Notes under the pieces: generated by a model
Seen by the model: the letters and a program-made list of their open reading frames with translations, nothing else
Told to the model about the DNA's origin: nothing
The model's database searches: none
In this document: positions 1 to 11,800 of the stretch, one piece after another
Layout of the letters: each line of letters begins with the position of its first letter
How positions within the stretch are numbered: position 1 is the stretch's first letter
Assembly (NCBI GenBank): GCA_020466095.1
Contig: CM035807.1
Span: 15,435,485 to 15,499,484 of the forward strand
DNA: 64,000 nucleotides
Reading direction: 5' to 3'
From: Chlorops oryzae
Lineage: Eukaryota > Arthropoda > Insecta > Diptera > Chloropidae
Program-made: the position numbers and the translations under genes

Positions 1-134
1 ATTTCCTCACATCCAATTGCCTGACGGTTCCCCTTGTTTGTCAACTCACTTTCTTAACCCTTCGTGACATTTGCAACAATGAATCACCTTCGCTTCTTCC
101 TCTGCAGACGAACAAAAATGAAATGACAGAAAAT

Positions 135-135
<1 letters not shown>

Positions 136-169
<34 letters not shown>

Positions 170-177
170 AAGAGAAA
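136..177. repeat. GA-rich microsatellite
   Basis: About 40 bases of alternating GA with occasional extra A. It creates Glu/Arg-only and Leu/Ser-only reading frames that are not genes. Confidence 0.85.
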
Positions 178-860
178 AAAAACCAATCTTGCATCAATTC
201 CAAGGAAATCGGTTGAAAAAGTGCCAGCTCTTTTGGGAGCGGGAAAAAAAATGTTGCATGAAACCGAGCCAAAAGACGCCTCCGGTGACTGAATTAAATT
301 GCAATCGAAAAGGAAAAGGAGAACGAACGAAAGAAGCAAAACCGCAAAAAAATTGGGGGAAGCAAAAATTGTTTCCTTTGTAACCTTTTGTCCGATTGTC
401 TCATGACTTCGAACGTCGTAGTAGCTACTTGTGGTTCGGTTCTTTGCCGCTGCCACTCACTCACTCAGACTGAACCCCTTCCTGTTTGGATAGTATTCAA
501 GCATTCATTTTCAACGTGCATTGCAACTGAGTAGACTGTCTTGAATCAGTGGAGCGACTGACTGGCTAAATAACTGACTGACTGACTGAATGGCTCTAGT
601 TGATTGCCCTAGCTGTCTTAAAGCTATTGCACAAAGTCAGTTTGCACGCAGATGGGGGCCCAAGATAAAAGCGGACAGAAAAAAATTTTAAAATAAAAAA
701 TTAAAAACATATAAGGGTGTTATAGTCAGGCGAATATGACAATAAAATACGAGACACATATGTATATAATTAATACATTATATGTATATAATCTGAAACT
801 CCAAGCTTCATTGAAATATATGGAAAAAATTCAGACCTTATAGCAAATTATGTGATAGAC

Positions 861-1382
861 CCTTGTACTGGAGGTACCCTTAAAAATCCACCGGTCAAGT
901 CGATTTTTGTAGAGAATGTCTGCGACTATAAAATAAGTCTATATGTCGAATTGAATTTAAGATCCACTTGAATTTCAGGAGTAAGACAATTTTCGATGAA
1001 CGCCATTTTGCCAAGCCCAATTTTCTTATTATAATGTATGGAAATTACATTTATTGTCCTAAAAAAATATCATAAATATATCAAATTTCATTCAAATACT
1101 TCAAAAATTCAGGTTTCAGGGCAGTTTTTGTGGTTTTCATAACAGACCCTAGTACTGGAGGTACCCTAAAAAATGATCCGATCGGGTCCATTCTCGAACT
1201 TGTTCTTACTTATGTCCCCGCAAACACGCATACCCAATTTTCATCAAGATAGTTCAACTCCTTGGCTAAGAAAACTGTATGCAAACAGACGTATGGACAG
1301 GCACACGACTGGTTCTGGGTGCTACACACAACCGCACAAACGCAATATACCCTTGACACAGAGTGTGTCGGGTATATCAAAA
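861..1382 (+). repeat. Interspersed repeat with internal duplication and GTGTCGGGTATA end
   Basis: A near-identical block of about 25 bases (GTACTGGAGGTACCCT) occurs at about 868 and again at about 1153. The right end reads ACACAGAGTGTGTCGGGTATA, and the same terminal motif recurs in opposite orientation at about 18287 and truncated at about 11635. The shared right end, including a GTTGTGTGTAG-type stretch and an ACCAGTCG-type stretch, shows that these are copies of one dispersed repeat. Family unknown; possibly the end of a retroelement. Confidence 0.5.
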
Positions 1383-1862
1383 TAAAAAAATTTTATAAAA
1401 AATATTATAATATCGAAAAATATAAAAAAAATTTCAAAAAATTTTTAAAAATAAAAAAATATTTAAAAAAATTTTTGTAAATAAAAAAATACTTATTTAC
1501 AAAAAAAAAATTTTTTTAATTTTAAAAAATATTTGAAAAAATAAAAAATTTCACAAAAAATGAAAAAAATATAAAAAAAACATTTAAAAAAAAATTTTTT
1601 TAATAAAAGAAAATTGAAAAAGTTAATAAAAAAATTTAAAAAATACTTATTTGAAAAAATTAAAAACTACACAAAATATGAAAAAAAAAATAAAAAAACA
1701 TTAAAAAAAAAATTTTTTTTATTAAAAGAAAATTGAAAAAGTTAATAAAAAAATTAAAAAATATTTTTTAAATTTATAAAAAATTTAAAAACAAACTAAA
1801 CAAAAATAAATAAAATCTTTACGATTAAACAAAAACAATTTGACTTAAGAAAAAAAAAAAAA
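1380..1862. repeat. A/T-only low-complexity tract
   Basis: About 480 bases consisting almost entirely of A and T with very few C or G, and partial internal repetition of TTAAAAAA/TTTTTTTAAT blocks (compare about 1590-1630 with about 1700-1745). Confidence 0.8.
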
Positions 1863-2715
1863 AAATAAGGTAGACAATCCAAAAGCAGTCAACAGCCCAA
1901 ATCGGATCTCCGGTTTTTCTTTTTTCAACATTTACTTTTCGCATTTTTTCTTTTACTCTTTTTCTTTTTTTATGGTCTTAAATCGGCTGCCTTAGATGCA
2001 TTTTTTCTTTTAAACTCAAAAGGTTTCTCGTTATGCTTGCAAGACTTGGTCCGGACTCCGGAGTTGAATTTCTTCGATCACGTCGTCAGTCGCATTTGAA
2101 CCTTTATGAAATACGAAACCACAATTCAGTGTGCGCGCGCGCTCTTTAAGCTTAACACACTCTCTTTCTTTACTTATTTGAATTCATTTTCGGTTGCTCA
2201 TTGGCAGTGTTTACCGAAAGCCCCGCCGTACGCGTTCGTTCGTGTTCGACTTAACTAAACAATGGTAGGAACGAATCGTGGTGTGGCCCCAAAGCATGGC
2301 TTTTAGGTTTTGTTTTTGTTTACACTTCTGCTATTATTGTTTTGCCATTATTTGTATGCCTTTTTTTTGTTCCGTTTTGCTCCCCCATTCATAATTGGAT
2401 TTCATAGTTATGTTTAATGTTTGAATTATTGATTTCTAATACATAATTCGCGACAGACTCTTGGGTGTTCGCGGTTTTCTTTCCACCGAATCGAATCGTA
2501 AAAGCTTTACCCTCGCGTCATTGTGACCCTTTTTTGGTGCGCCATTTTCCTCCTGACTTCGCAAAGTGTGCACGCCTTTTTATTTTTGTGGGTAGTCGTT
2601 GTTGTCATTGTTTTTTTGTTGCTGCAGCAGTTGTTATTCAACATCGAACCATTGAACTCTTGAACTGTGAATTTGAAAAGAAAAAAACTTCTAAAAAAAA
2701 GCATTCAAATAAATC

Positions 2716-2856
2716 ATGCAACGGAAACCGCATCGTCCTGCACCACCGCCGCCACCGGTTGCAGAATTTCAAAAAATTCGATTGCGTCCTGTACCAGAAG
2801 TGCCAGAAAAGCCAACGCCACAAACGTTGACGCTTCCGAAGGAACTTTTGCAAAAA
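2716..2856 (+). CDS. tmod: tmod first coding exon, proline-rich N-terminus
   Basis: ATG at 2716 opens a basic, proline-rich segment (MQRKPHRPAPPPPPVAEF...) that ends in a stop at 2890 if unspliced. Two GT dinucleotides, after 2856 and after 2868, both leave phase 0, matching the phase-0 start of the next exon at 3006. Both are weak donors (AAAAA|GTTATA and CGCAAA|GTGCGC), so the exact end is uncertain. The exon at 3006 has no in-frame Met of its own before the tropomyosin-binding helix, so an upstream ATG is required. Other isoforms may use first exons outside the window. Confidence 0.55.
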
Positions 2857-5800
2857 GTTATACGCAAAGTGCGCAAAAAAGAAAATAAATAAAAATAAAA
2901 AAATTAATATTTAATTTATTTGATTCTTTTGTTCGCAGTCAATAAAAGTTGAATGTGGTTTTTCGATGCAGGGAATAATTTTTCCTTTTTTTCCTTTCAT
3001 TTCAGACTTCGGCCACAACAAAGACCACAAGCCTAACAACTCCTGCTAAATTGTATGGAAAGGATTTGAGCGAATATGCTGATGTCGATGTTGAGTCACT
3101 GTTGGCGCAATTGTCACCAGAGGAAATCAATATCTTAGCTAAAGAAGTCGATCCGGATGTAAGTGGGATGCTTATCTAAACCAGGATTTAATGAGTGAAT
3201 ATTAATCTCTTCATATATTGATTTCATTAGGATAACTTCCTGCCACCTGATCAACGCTGCAGCTATGAATGTGAGAAAAATCCCACGGGTCCTTTGGATC
3301 GTAAGAAGTTGATTGAACACATCAATAAACAAGCCATCGAAGCACCCGATGAACCTGAATTTGAACCCTTCGTTAAGGGTACAGTGCGTGGCAAAAAATG
3401 GGTCCCACCACCGAAGGAAGCAAATGAAGTTGCCGCCGACGAACAGATCGCAATTGACTTGGGCGAAGAATACGAGCAGGCATTGACTGATGCAACACAA
3501 GAAGAAATTATTGATCTGGCTGGTGAGGCATCGAAATTTTTTTTTTCGCTTTTTTTCTTTCTTTATTTTAATCCTTTTGTTTTTGCGAAAAATTCCAGCT
3601 ATTCTTGGCTTCCACTCGATGATGAACCAAGATCAATATCATGCTTCGCTGTTGAACAAAGGACAACCAGTCGGTTTGGGTTGGGATGGCATAACAAGAT
3701 CAACACAACCGAAATTCTTCCCTTCAGATCCACCAAATAATACAGATGTTGATGCCTCAATTAAACGCGTCAAGGATAATGATTCAAAATTGATTGAATT
3801 GAACTTGAATAACATTAAGGTTTGCGCTTTCAGGATTACAAAAAAAAAAAAAAATTTTACGACCAAGTTAAATTGAAATTTCTCTTCCCATAGAATATTT
3901 CTGATGAGAAATTCGAAGAATTATTCGCTGCACTGCCTCAGAATGAACATTTGGAAGTACTGTCCCTAACGAATGTGCGACTCACCGATAAGACCGCACT
4001 CTTATTGGCCGAAGCAATCGAGAAGAGCAAATCCCTGAGAGTATTAAATGTTGAAACAAATTTCATAAGTCCGCCCGTTATTGTTACATTAGTGAAAGCC
4101 CTGCTCAAGTGCCGTACAATCGAAGAGTTCAGGGCATGCAATCAGGTAAACCAGAATCATTAAAAAAAAAAGTTGAAAAATTAACTAAAAAACATATGTA
4201 TTGATGTATCTTTGTATCGTAACAGCGATCGACCGTGCTGGGTAATAAGATCGAAATGGAAATAACCGATTTGGTGGAAAAGAACACATCACTACTCAGA
4301 TTAGGCCTGCATCTGGAATACAATGATGCGCGCTCTCGGGTTGCAGCACATTTGCAACGCAACATCGATAGAAGTGAGTAGACCCATTTTCGACTTATAT
4401 CACTCAAAATAAAATACAAAAAAAAATATGAATACCTCTCACAGAAGCACTCCAAGCAGTGCTTGAACCTTTTGAGGAGCTCTAGTGAGAAAAACGTTAG
4501 GTTCAACCCTAGATACCCTTGAAAAAATAAAAACCAAAAATATAACAAAAGTGCACAAAACTGCGTTGGTCCTTAAAATGCACTCGAGACACATATAAAA
4601 TTTCCCCCAGCTAAGACTCTAGGGACAAAATTCCCATCAAAGTATTTTCTATTATTATTTTGTTTTTTTTTTTTAATAATTAAAATACCCCACTTCGTCG
4701 TCGTATTCAGGTGAATTGGAAGGTATGTTAGCATCATGTTCATCTATGCCATCATGCCTTACATCAAATATGCCGTGTCTTGCAATAGCATCAGCGAAAG
4801 AAACGCTATCATTCGCTTTCGCTCAGCAATGTAAAATCGGAGAGAAAAACGATGTGGAAGCCACCGCCACCAATGCGAATGCCAATGCCAATGCTATGCT
4901 AGAGATGAAATCATCTGAAAATATTCAAGCGACAACGTCACATTATCAGTGTTCACAAGAAACCATGCAAACGTCATGCATTGTTCAAGCAGCATCATTG
5001 AAAAGCGATAGCTCGAAATCCTTAGCATCATTAGCATCTGCTGTCATACCGATCGCATTATCATCGGCGGTTGGCACTGCCATGCAAGACTTGCCGCCGC
5101 TGCTCCTAAAGAGTTCAAATGAAAATGTTGAAAAGGAAATCTAAAAATCAATTTTTCTTTTCCTTTTCTCCTCGAAATTATTGTTTTTATTGCCATCAAA
5201 ATTTTTCCGTTGAACTCTTTAGCGTTGAACGCGTCGTTTCAGGTAATATCGTTCACCCTTGTTGCGTTCTAATGTTACTTGCGACGTCCGTTTGTTCGTG
5301 TCTTCGTCTTCGTGTTCGTCTGCAACGTCTTCGAATTCGATTTGTTTCGTTAAAAGTTTCTCTTGTTCATTGTTCGAGTTCAAGTTCGCGTTCAGTTTTC
5401 GTTGAATTTTCGTTGTGTTTTCTTTTTCTCTTTTTTTCGAGTTTTTATTAGAGATGTTCGGCATCTCTAGTTTTTATACATAAGTATGTTTCACGTTCTT
5501 TTTTAACAGATTTTTTTGTTGATAGTAAAAAAGGATCCTAGGTTGAATATCTCTCAATTCTGCTATTGTTCGAATTAAGTTTTTCCTTTCCGAAAACCAA
5601 AAACCAGAAATTTGTATCAAAATATTCAGCCCTATTCGAAATAAATATTCCCTGGGTATTTTTCCCCTAAAAACTTGGTTCTCCGCGCAAAAAAAAAAGG
5701 ATTATTCTAAGCATCAATAGCGAAATGAATGTGACGACTTATGCTTAATAATTTTTGAAACTCTTTCTCCCTTCATATTTTCTTCCCAGTATGCTTAGAA

Positions 5801-8800
5801 TGGGAGAATTTTTTCAAATCTGTAGGGAAAAATTCCCCGGGAATATCTAGAATCGGGCTAATTGACAGTTTGTGAGGATTTCGTAACGAGAAACTTATCG
5901 GGAACAGTAGCAAATGAGGCCCAAGAAGATTTAAGTCCAACATGCAAACAAAACTCTAAAGGAATCTAACCTTTAGAGGACACTAAATTTTGAAAAACTA
6001 AAGGTCTTTGAAATTTTAATTATGGTGAGCTTTTTGGTCCGCGGTGTAACGTAAATCTTCTTTATTTACCAGGGACGTGAACCGGTTTTAAACAGGAAAA
6101 CCGCATTTATCTGCTAATGAACCAAACCGAAGTTTTTCACAAATGTTTGAAACGAACCCCTTTTTGTAAAGGTTCAGGGTTTCATTTTTGCCTGCAACCA
6201 TGCACAGTGGTTACTCCCATACCATACTATCTCTAATATGAGTAAGGTAACCAGGAGAAATTTCCGAACCAATGAAACGAACCGAAATCCCGGTTTAAAG
6301 AGGTAGAAAAACCGTTGTGATGAACCAATCCAAAAGTTAAAACACGGTTCGAACCGCCGAACCGAACCGGGTCAATTTTCCACCCGGTTCACGTCCCTGT
6401 TATTTACTAATTTTTCCCAACGTTTCGATTGTTTTCGGGAACTTCTTCAAGAGGTGTTTTCTAATATTCGTAGGATTCTGATAATCGTAAGGTTTTAAAC
6501 TGAATCTTAGAGATTTCTGCACCAAAAACTTTCAAATATAGTTGTCTCTCTCCTGGCGGACACTTTCTGGGAATGCTCTAGTGTTCCTTCGTCTCAAATA
6601 GTTTCCTCTTAAGCGGACAGTTCTGTTGAGCCGACATATTTCTCGGTCCCGTAGCTGTGGTCCCGTGTCAGCTTAAGAGAGATTACCTACAGTGTATCAA
6701 AGCTAATGACCAACAGAGTATATGGTTCGTCTTCCTGCCAACGAGATCATCTTAACTATGAAACGGAATCATCTTAGCAGTCAACTCTGATTGATCTTAC
6801 ATAAATAAATTTTCTAAGAGAATAGATCAACCATTTTTGGGATCGGGTCGGGTCCTTTTCCCAAACCTCAGTATTTTCGGAAATATTTTAATAATTTTCA
6901 AAAATTAAAAATCCAATCCCACGAACAACGGTTACTTTTAATATTAAAGAATTAAAATAATATTATGATTTTTATTTAAATCGGTTTTAAGAACCGACAT
7001 TCCTCTTACCTGTAAGCGGGACTTTTCATTAAAGCATTAAACTAAAGCTTGCCGCTACTAGTCCTCCCCCCCATTCTAACCACATTCAACCACATTATCT
7101 TCTCTCTTCTATCTCTTTCATCTCATTCAACTATCTTACTCCATTTGTAGATTTTTCCACATCAAATTTTTGTTGGATATGTTTTCCTTCCACCCTTCAA
7201 CCACTCCTTTTATATTAAAAAAGAAAAAAATCCAATAAAATTTTTTTTTACTATCCCTCCAAATTAAATTAAGCGATATATGAAGAATTTATAAACTGAG
7301 TTCATTATTTTACTCTTTAAAATGTAAAAAAAAAAATCTCCATAAATAAAAAAAAAAATCACGCTAAAAACAAAACACCTGTAAAAATTACCAACAATTC
7401 AACTGAATCCATCAAAAGTCGTACGCGTGCAAAAGATGAAACCGAATTTACCGAAATTGATATTGCCACCTGGTAACATGGAAATCGAGCGTGATGCGAA
7501 ACCCTACAAAGCACTGTCACCGTCACCTTCACCATCGCCACAGCCGCACACGGTTGATTACGATGTTGAAGTGGACCCGGATAATATGGTCATTCCCGGT
7601 GGCGATGACGATTTCGAGCCGGAGGTCGATCCCGACAATATGGTCATACCGGGCAGTCGTGCTGTGACACCGAATTCCGATTACGGTGGTGGCGACGTCA
7701 ACGACGACGCTGGACGGCAATCGTCATTGAACGAAAACACCTTAAATGCCAGCTACAATGCGCATATGTACGTGAGTGCAAAAGATACAAAAAAAAAAAA
7801 TCATAAACATCGCAAACGTTCATCGTACTGCTACAATCATGGTACAATCAACAATATTCAATCAACAAAAAAGCTCCATGCCAAATGCAAACACAAGAAA
7901 CAAAAAGCACATATACACGACAAAAATTAAAGAAATCTGCGCACAAAACGAAAGCAGACACAATGCCAACTTTTTTGCACACTGTAAAAAGATGAAGCAA
8001 TCAAACCTACGCCTGCTTTTATTCAACGTTCTGTTCTATTCTTTGTCTGTGTGTTTCTTTCTGTTGTTCTTTTTTTGTATTCTTCTTCCATATTGTGATT
8101 TAAATATTTTTGTGTACCTACCTACTTTCTTCACAACAATGTTGCCAATAGTGGGATTCAAGCAGGTGTGCAATGTTTGCACCTTCGCAAATTTTGCGTT
8201 TGTGCAAATTTGTTTGTATGGAAAAAAAATTTCGCGGCCAGGAAAATATTGCACATCGATTTTGATGGGCGAAATTTGCGACATATTATTGCACAAGTTT
8301 TGCACTCGTTCTTCGCAGGTTTGTTCATACAAAAGGGAAAAATTTGCACACTTTAATTTCCATAGCTGCTTGAATACCACTAATGTTTCACTTTGTGCTT
8401 AAATGCCTTTAAAATACCCTTCTTCTTTGGCTTGATGATGGGAATATTCGAAAAGGAAGCTTGGAAATTACACAGCCCGATTTTGAATATACCCGGGGAA
8501 CGAATTTACTTTTCTCGAGACTAAAATTCCCCTTTTTTAAATAGATGTGGTAAGGAAAACTGTGGGTCAATTGTGGTCAAATACCCATTCCATATCAAAT
8601 TTCTTCCCCCAAATATTTAAAAACAGAAGAAGTTTACTCTCGAGAAAAGTAAATTCCCCGGGAATATTCAGAATTGGGCTGACAGTCGACCCTCTATGAC
8701 GAATTTCAAGAGAACGGAAAAATATTCATTATAGGAAGAGTTCGTTATAAGAAGAAAAGAGGCGCTAATAATATTGCGAAAAGCCTTGAGAAGATTCACT

Positions 8801-11800
8801 ATAGAGAGTAACTTGTTATAGAGGAATACGTTAGGAATTCGTTATAGAAGATTTCGTCATAGAAGAGATCCTTATGGAGAGTATCAAGCTATAAAGCCTC
8901 CAAAAAATGTTCCATCCAGTCATAATTCTATTCAAAATATTTAAAAAAAAAAATAATTTAAAGAAAATACAAGAACATTCGAGTTTTCCCAAGAAGGGTA
9001 TCAAATATTTTGTTGTTATCTCTCTGAATGTTACCATCCAAAATTTTGTTTTTAAAATCTGTTGCATTTGAATATTTTGTGCCAACGATTTTGCTGACCA
9101 ATTTTTGTACAAATTTTTGTATCAAAGACAATTTCTCCCAAAAGAAGCTATTTTTAAAAAAATATTATTGTTAAATATAGTGAATAATTTTTTTGTAATT
9201 TTTTGCAATCATGAAGGCTTGCTTACGCTAAATGTTTCGCTTGCTCAACTTTGTATTTTCATATACAAGCTTTTTAAATGAAAAAAAAAAAATGTCTGTA
9301 AATAAGAGTTTCATTGTTCCTCAAGTCGCACAAAATTGCTTTTTGATGCGGTACATCACTGGCCTCCATCAAGGCCTTCACTGCCTTCACTTTTGTCTGA
9401 GCGCAGCGAGCGAGCATAGCTTTAGCATTTTCAAAAGGCTTTACACCATTTTTTCAAATAAAGAGCAATATTTTTTTTTTTTTTTCTTAAATCCATCAAT
9501 TTCTTGATCCAACAATTTAAGTTTCTTCCCTTGAAGACCATTTTAAACCACTGTAAGACATATACATATAAAAACATGTTTTCTCTCCACAAAAAAAGTT
9601 AGTATCCAGCACCACTCTATGAAAGTATCTCTGGTTTAATTTAAAAATTAATGAGTTATATATGCACACTATATATACTTTCTTCAATGACTTGAGTGTA
9701 CCTTTTGATATCCTTTATTTCAAACTTGTTTTCTACCTATTTACATATAAACCTGTCTTGTAGTCCGGAGCTTTCCTTACCAGGCATTTTGACAGAGAAC
9801 AATTTAAAAATTGTAGCCAGCACACTTTTTATGTCCTCCAATGTTATTTATTGTTATATTACAATGACAATATATCCTTCCTTCCTTCCAAACTATGTTC
9901 GCGAAGTTTTAATTTCTTTTGCCCTTTAATGTATAAGGGACAGATTTTGTCCTCACATAAGATTGAGGATTTATAGTAATACTGTTTATAGTAAATGCTA
10001 TAAATCGTTAAAATAATGTGAGGACAAAATTTGTCCTCTAAACGTTTAAAGCGGTTAAAATACCATTTTACCAATATTTGTATACCATCCCTTTTCTTCT
10101 TTTGAATTGTTTTTTTATTCCATTTAATGTTAATGTTTTGTTTTCTTTCTCACATTCTCATTTACAGTAAGAAAAGATCTTGAGTTACGCCTGAAGTTCA
10201 GATTTTTCAATAATAACAATATGCGCAGAAAATCAACAAAGATCCAATAAAATAAAATTAAAAAAAAAAAAAAAGAAATGAATTAAAATAAAAACCCAAT
10301 CTTTACAACTGATCAAGTTGGATTACAATGAACCAACTTAATGTGTTAATAAAAAACATTAAACAAAAAAAAAAAAACAGAAATGATATTTATTAGATTC
10401 ATAAAAACACGTATATATAATCTCGAATATACCTAAATAAAAAATTAATAAAAAAAAATATAACATAAAGAAAAACCCGCTTAATTTTAACATAATAAAC
10501 TGTAAAAAGGAAATCACGATCAAAGGATACAACTAATCAAAATAATTGTAAAAAGAAAAAAAAAATGTAGAAAAATCTGTTTATAAGCAACGAAAAGAAT
10601 ATGACTTTCTGCATCCTTTGTTGATAACTGTGAAAGTACCGCAGCCCTACGAAGGACAGTAAAACTTTAGGCTTACGATTACGAAATGAATGATATAGAT
10701 GAAAACTGATTTTTCTATTTAATTAAGTTAAAAGGAACTTACCTCTAGGCGTAATTTACGACATAAACGAGTGAAAAAGGTACCTCAAAACTCTATGATT
10801 TTCTTCTTTTCTTTTATTTTTGCGATCGTTTCGATATTTCTTCTAACCTTTTCGATTTTGCTTGAGTTTGCGCAAGCCTTGTATATATATAGTGCGCTCA
10901 TTTAAATTTATGTATGTTTAGTTGTTGTCAGCCGATCTCTCTCTCTGAACAGTGTGGCTACGAAAAATAAACTTTTTCTCAATTTTAACTAATTTTTTTT
11001 AAAAATATATTTTATATGCATTAATGATCGGTAATTGACATTATTGAACTGCAGAAGCTTTTGACTAAAACTAAAAAGATCAGCGATCATGTTAAACGGG
11101 CAAAGATACCTAGAAGACTAGCTTGAAGAATCAGTCTTTTCAATATTTTCATCGACATCGATAAATGAAAAAACAAAAATTCAGATCAATTTTAGAGCAT
11201 AAAATCTTTTTTGTGGGCCATTGCCTACAGCACTAATGCAACACTGGGTCCGAAATTTCTTCAATTTGTAGATCTAGATTGATTTCGTATTTAGAAGAAC
11301 CCAAAAAGCAGACTTCTTGATCCAGCCATAAATAACGCTTTAGTGGCAACAACATTTCGGTAAAATTTTTAAAATATAAAAGATTTAAAAAAATTCAAAA
11401 GAGACACAACTAAAAGAAAAATTTTTCTTATCACCTAGTAAACATTTTTGGATTCATTTTCCGTCTGAGGAGATATTAGATATTTATGGTGGAAACACCA
11501 AAATTTTCGATTTGTGACACTTTTCAAGAAGAAGAAATTGATTTTTATATGAAGTGAGTCCTGTAATGGGAGCTTAGAAATGTATTTCAATTAAAGGAAT
11601 ATACGCCATTGCGAGGCTCAAAATAAACGCTTTTTATACCCGACACACTCTGTGGGGAAAAAGATGTTACTCGGTAGGCAAAAAAAGAGCGAGAGAGAAA
11701 TACTTTTGGTGATTACCTAAGTGAAAAATGCTCATTTTGGTGGGTACCCAAGACCGTGGTGGGTGCCCCAGACCGTGGTGGGTACCCAAGACCGTGGTGG

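Larger units (their letters stand above)
1..2715. other. Region upstream of the first tmod coding exon
   Basis: No coding exon is recognisable here. The stretch holds a GA microsatellite, an interspersed repeat ending in a palindromic ACACAGAGTGTGT motif, and about 480 bp of A/T-only low-complexity DNA. From roughly 2.1 kb onward it is less repetitive and probably contains promoter or 5' untranslated sequence of tropomodulin, but I see no convincing TATA box or initiator. Further 5' exons may lie left of the window. Confidence 0.4.
7772..10167 (+). other. tmod intron
   Basis: Sequence between the 7419-7771 exon and the next acceptor at 10167. The first 160 bases keep the tmod frame open (to 7930). 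It contains a CAGCCC foldback element (8473-8681), a palindrome at 9938-10038 and long A/T runs. No other exon was recognised. Confidence 0.5.

Noticed and set aside
46..456. 136-residue minus-strand ORF and overlapping short ORFs
   Set aside because: Driven by a GA microsatellite (Leu/Ser run); no splice or domain support.
7776..8402. 208-residue plus-strand ORF
   Set aside because: Begins inside the tmod intron in a different frame and is rich in Phe/Leu/Cys as expected from T-rich DNA. The first part only shadows the retained-intron frame.
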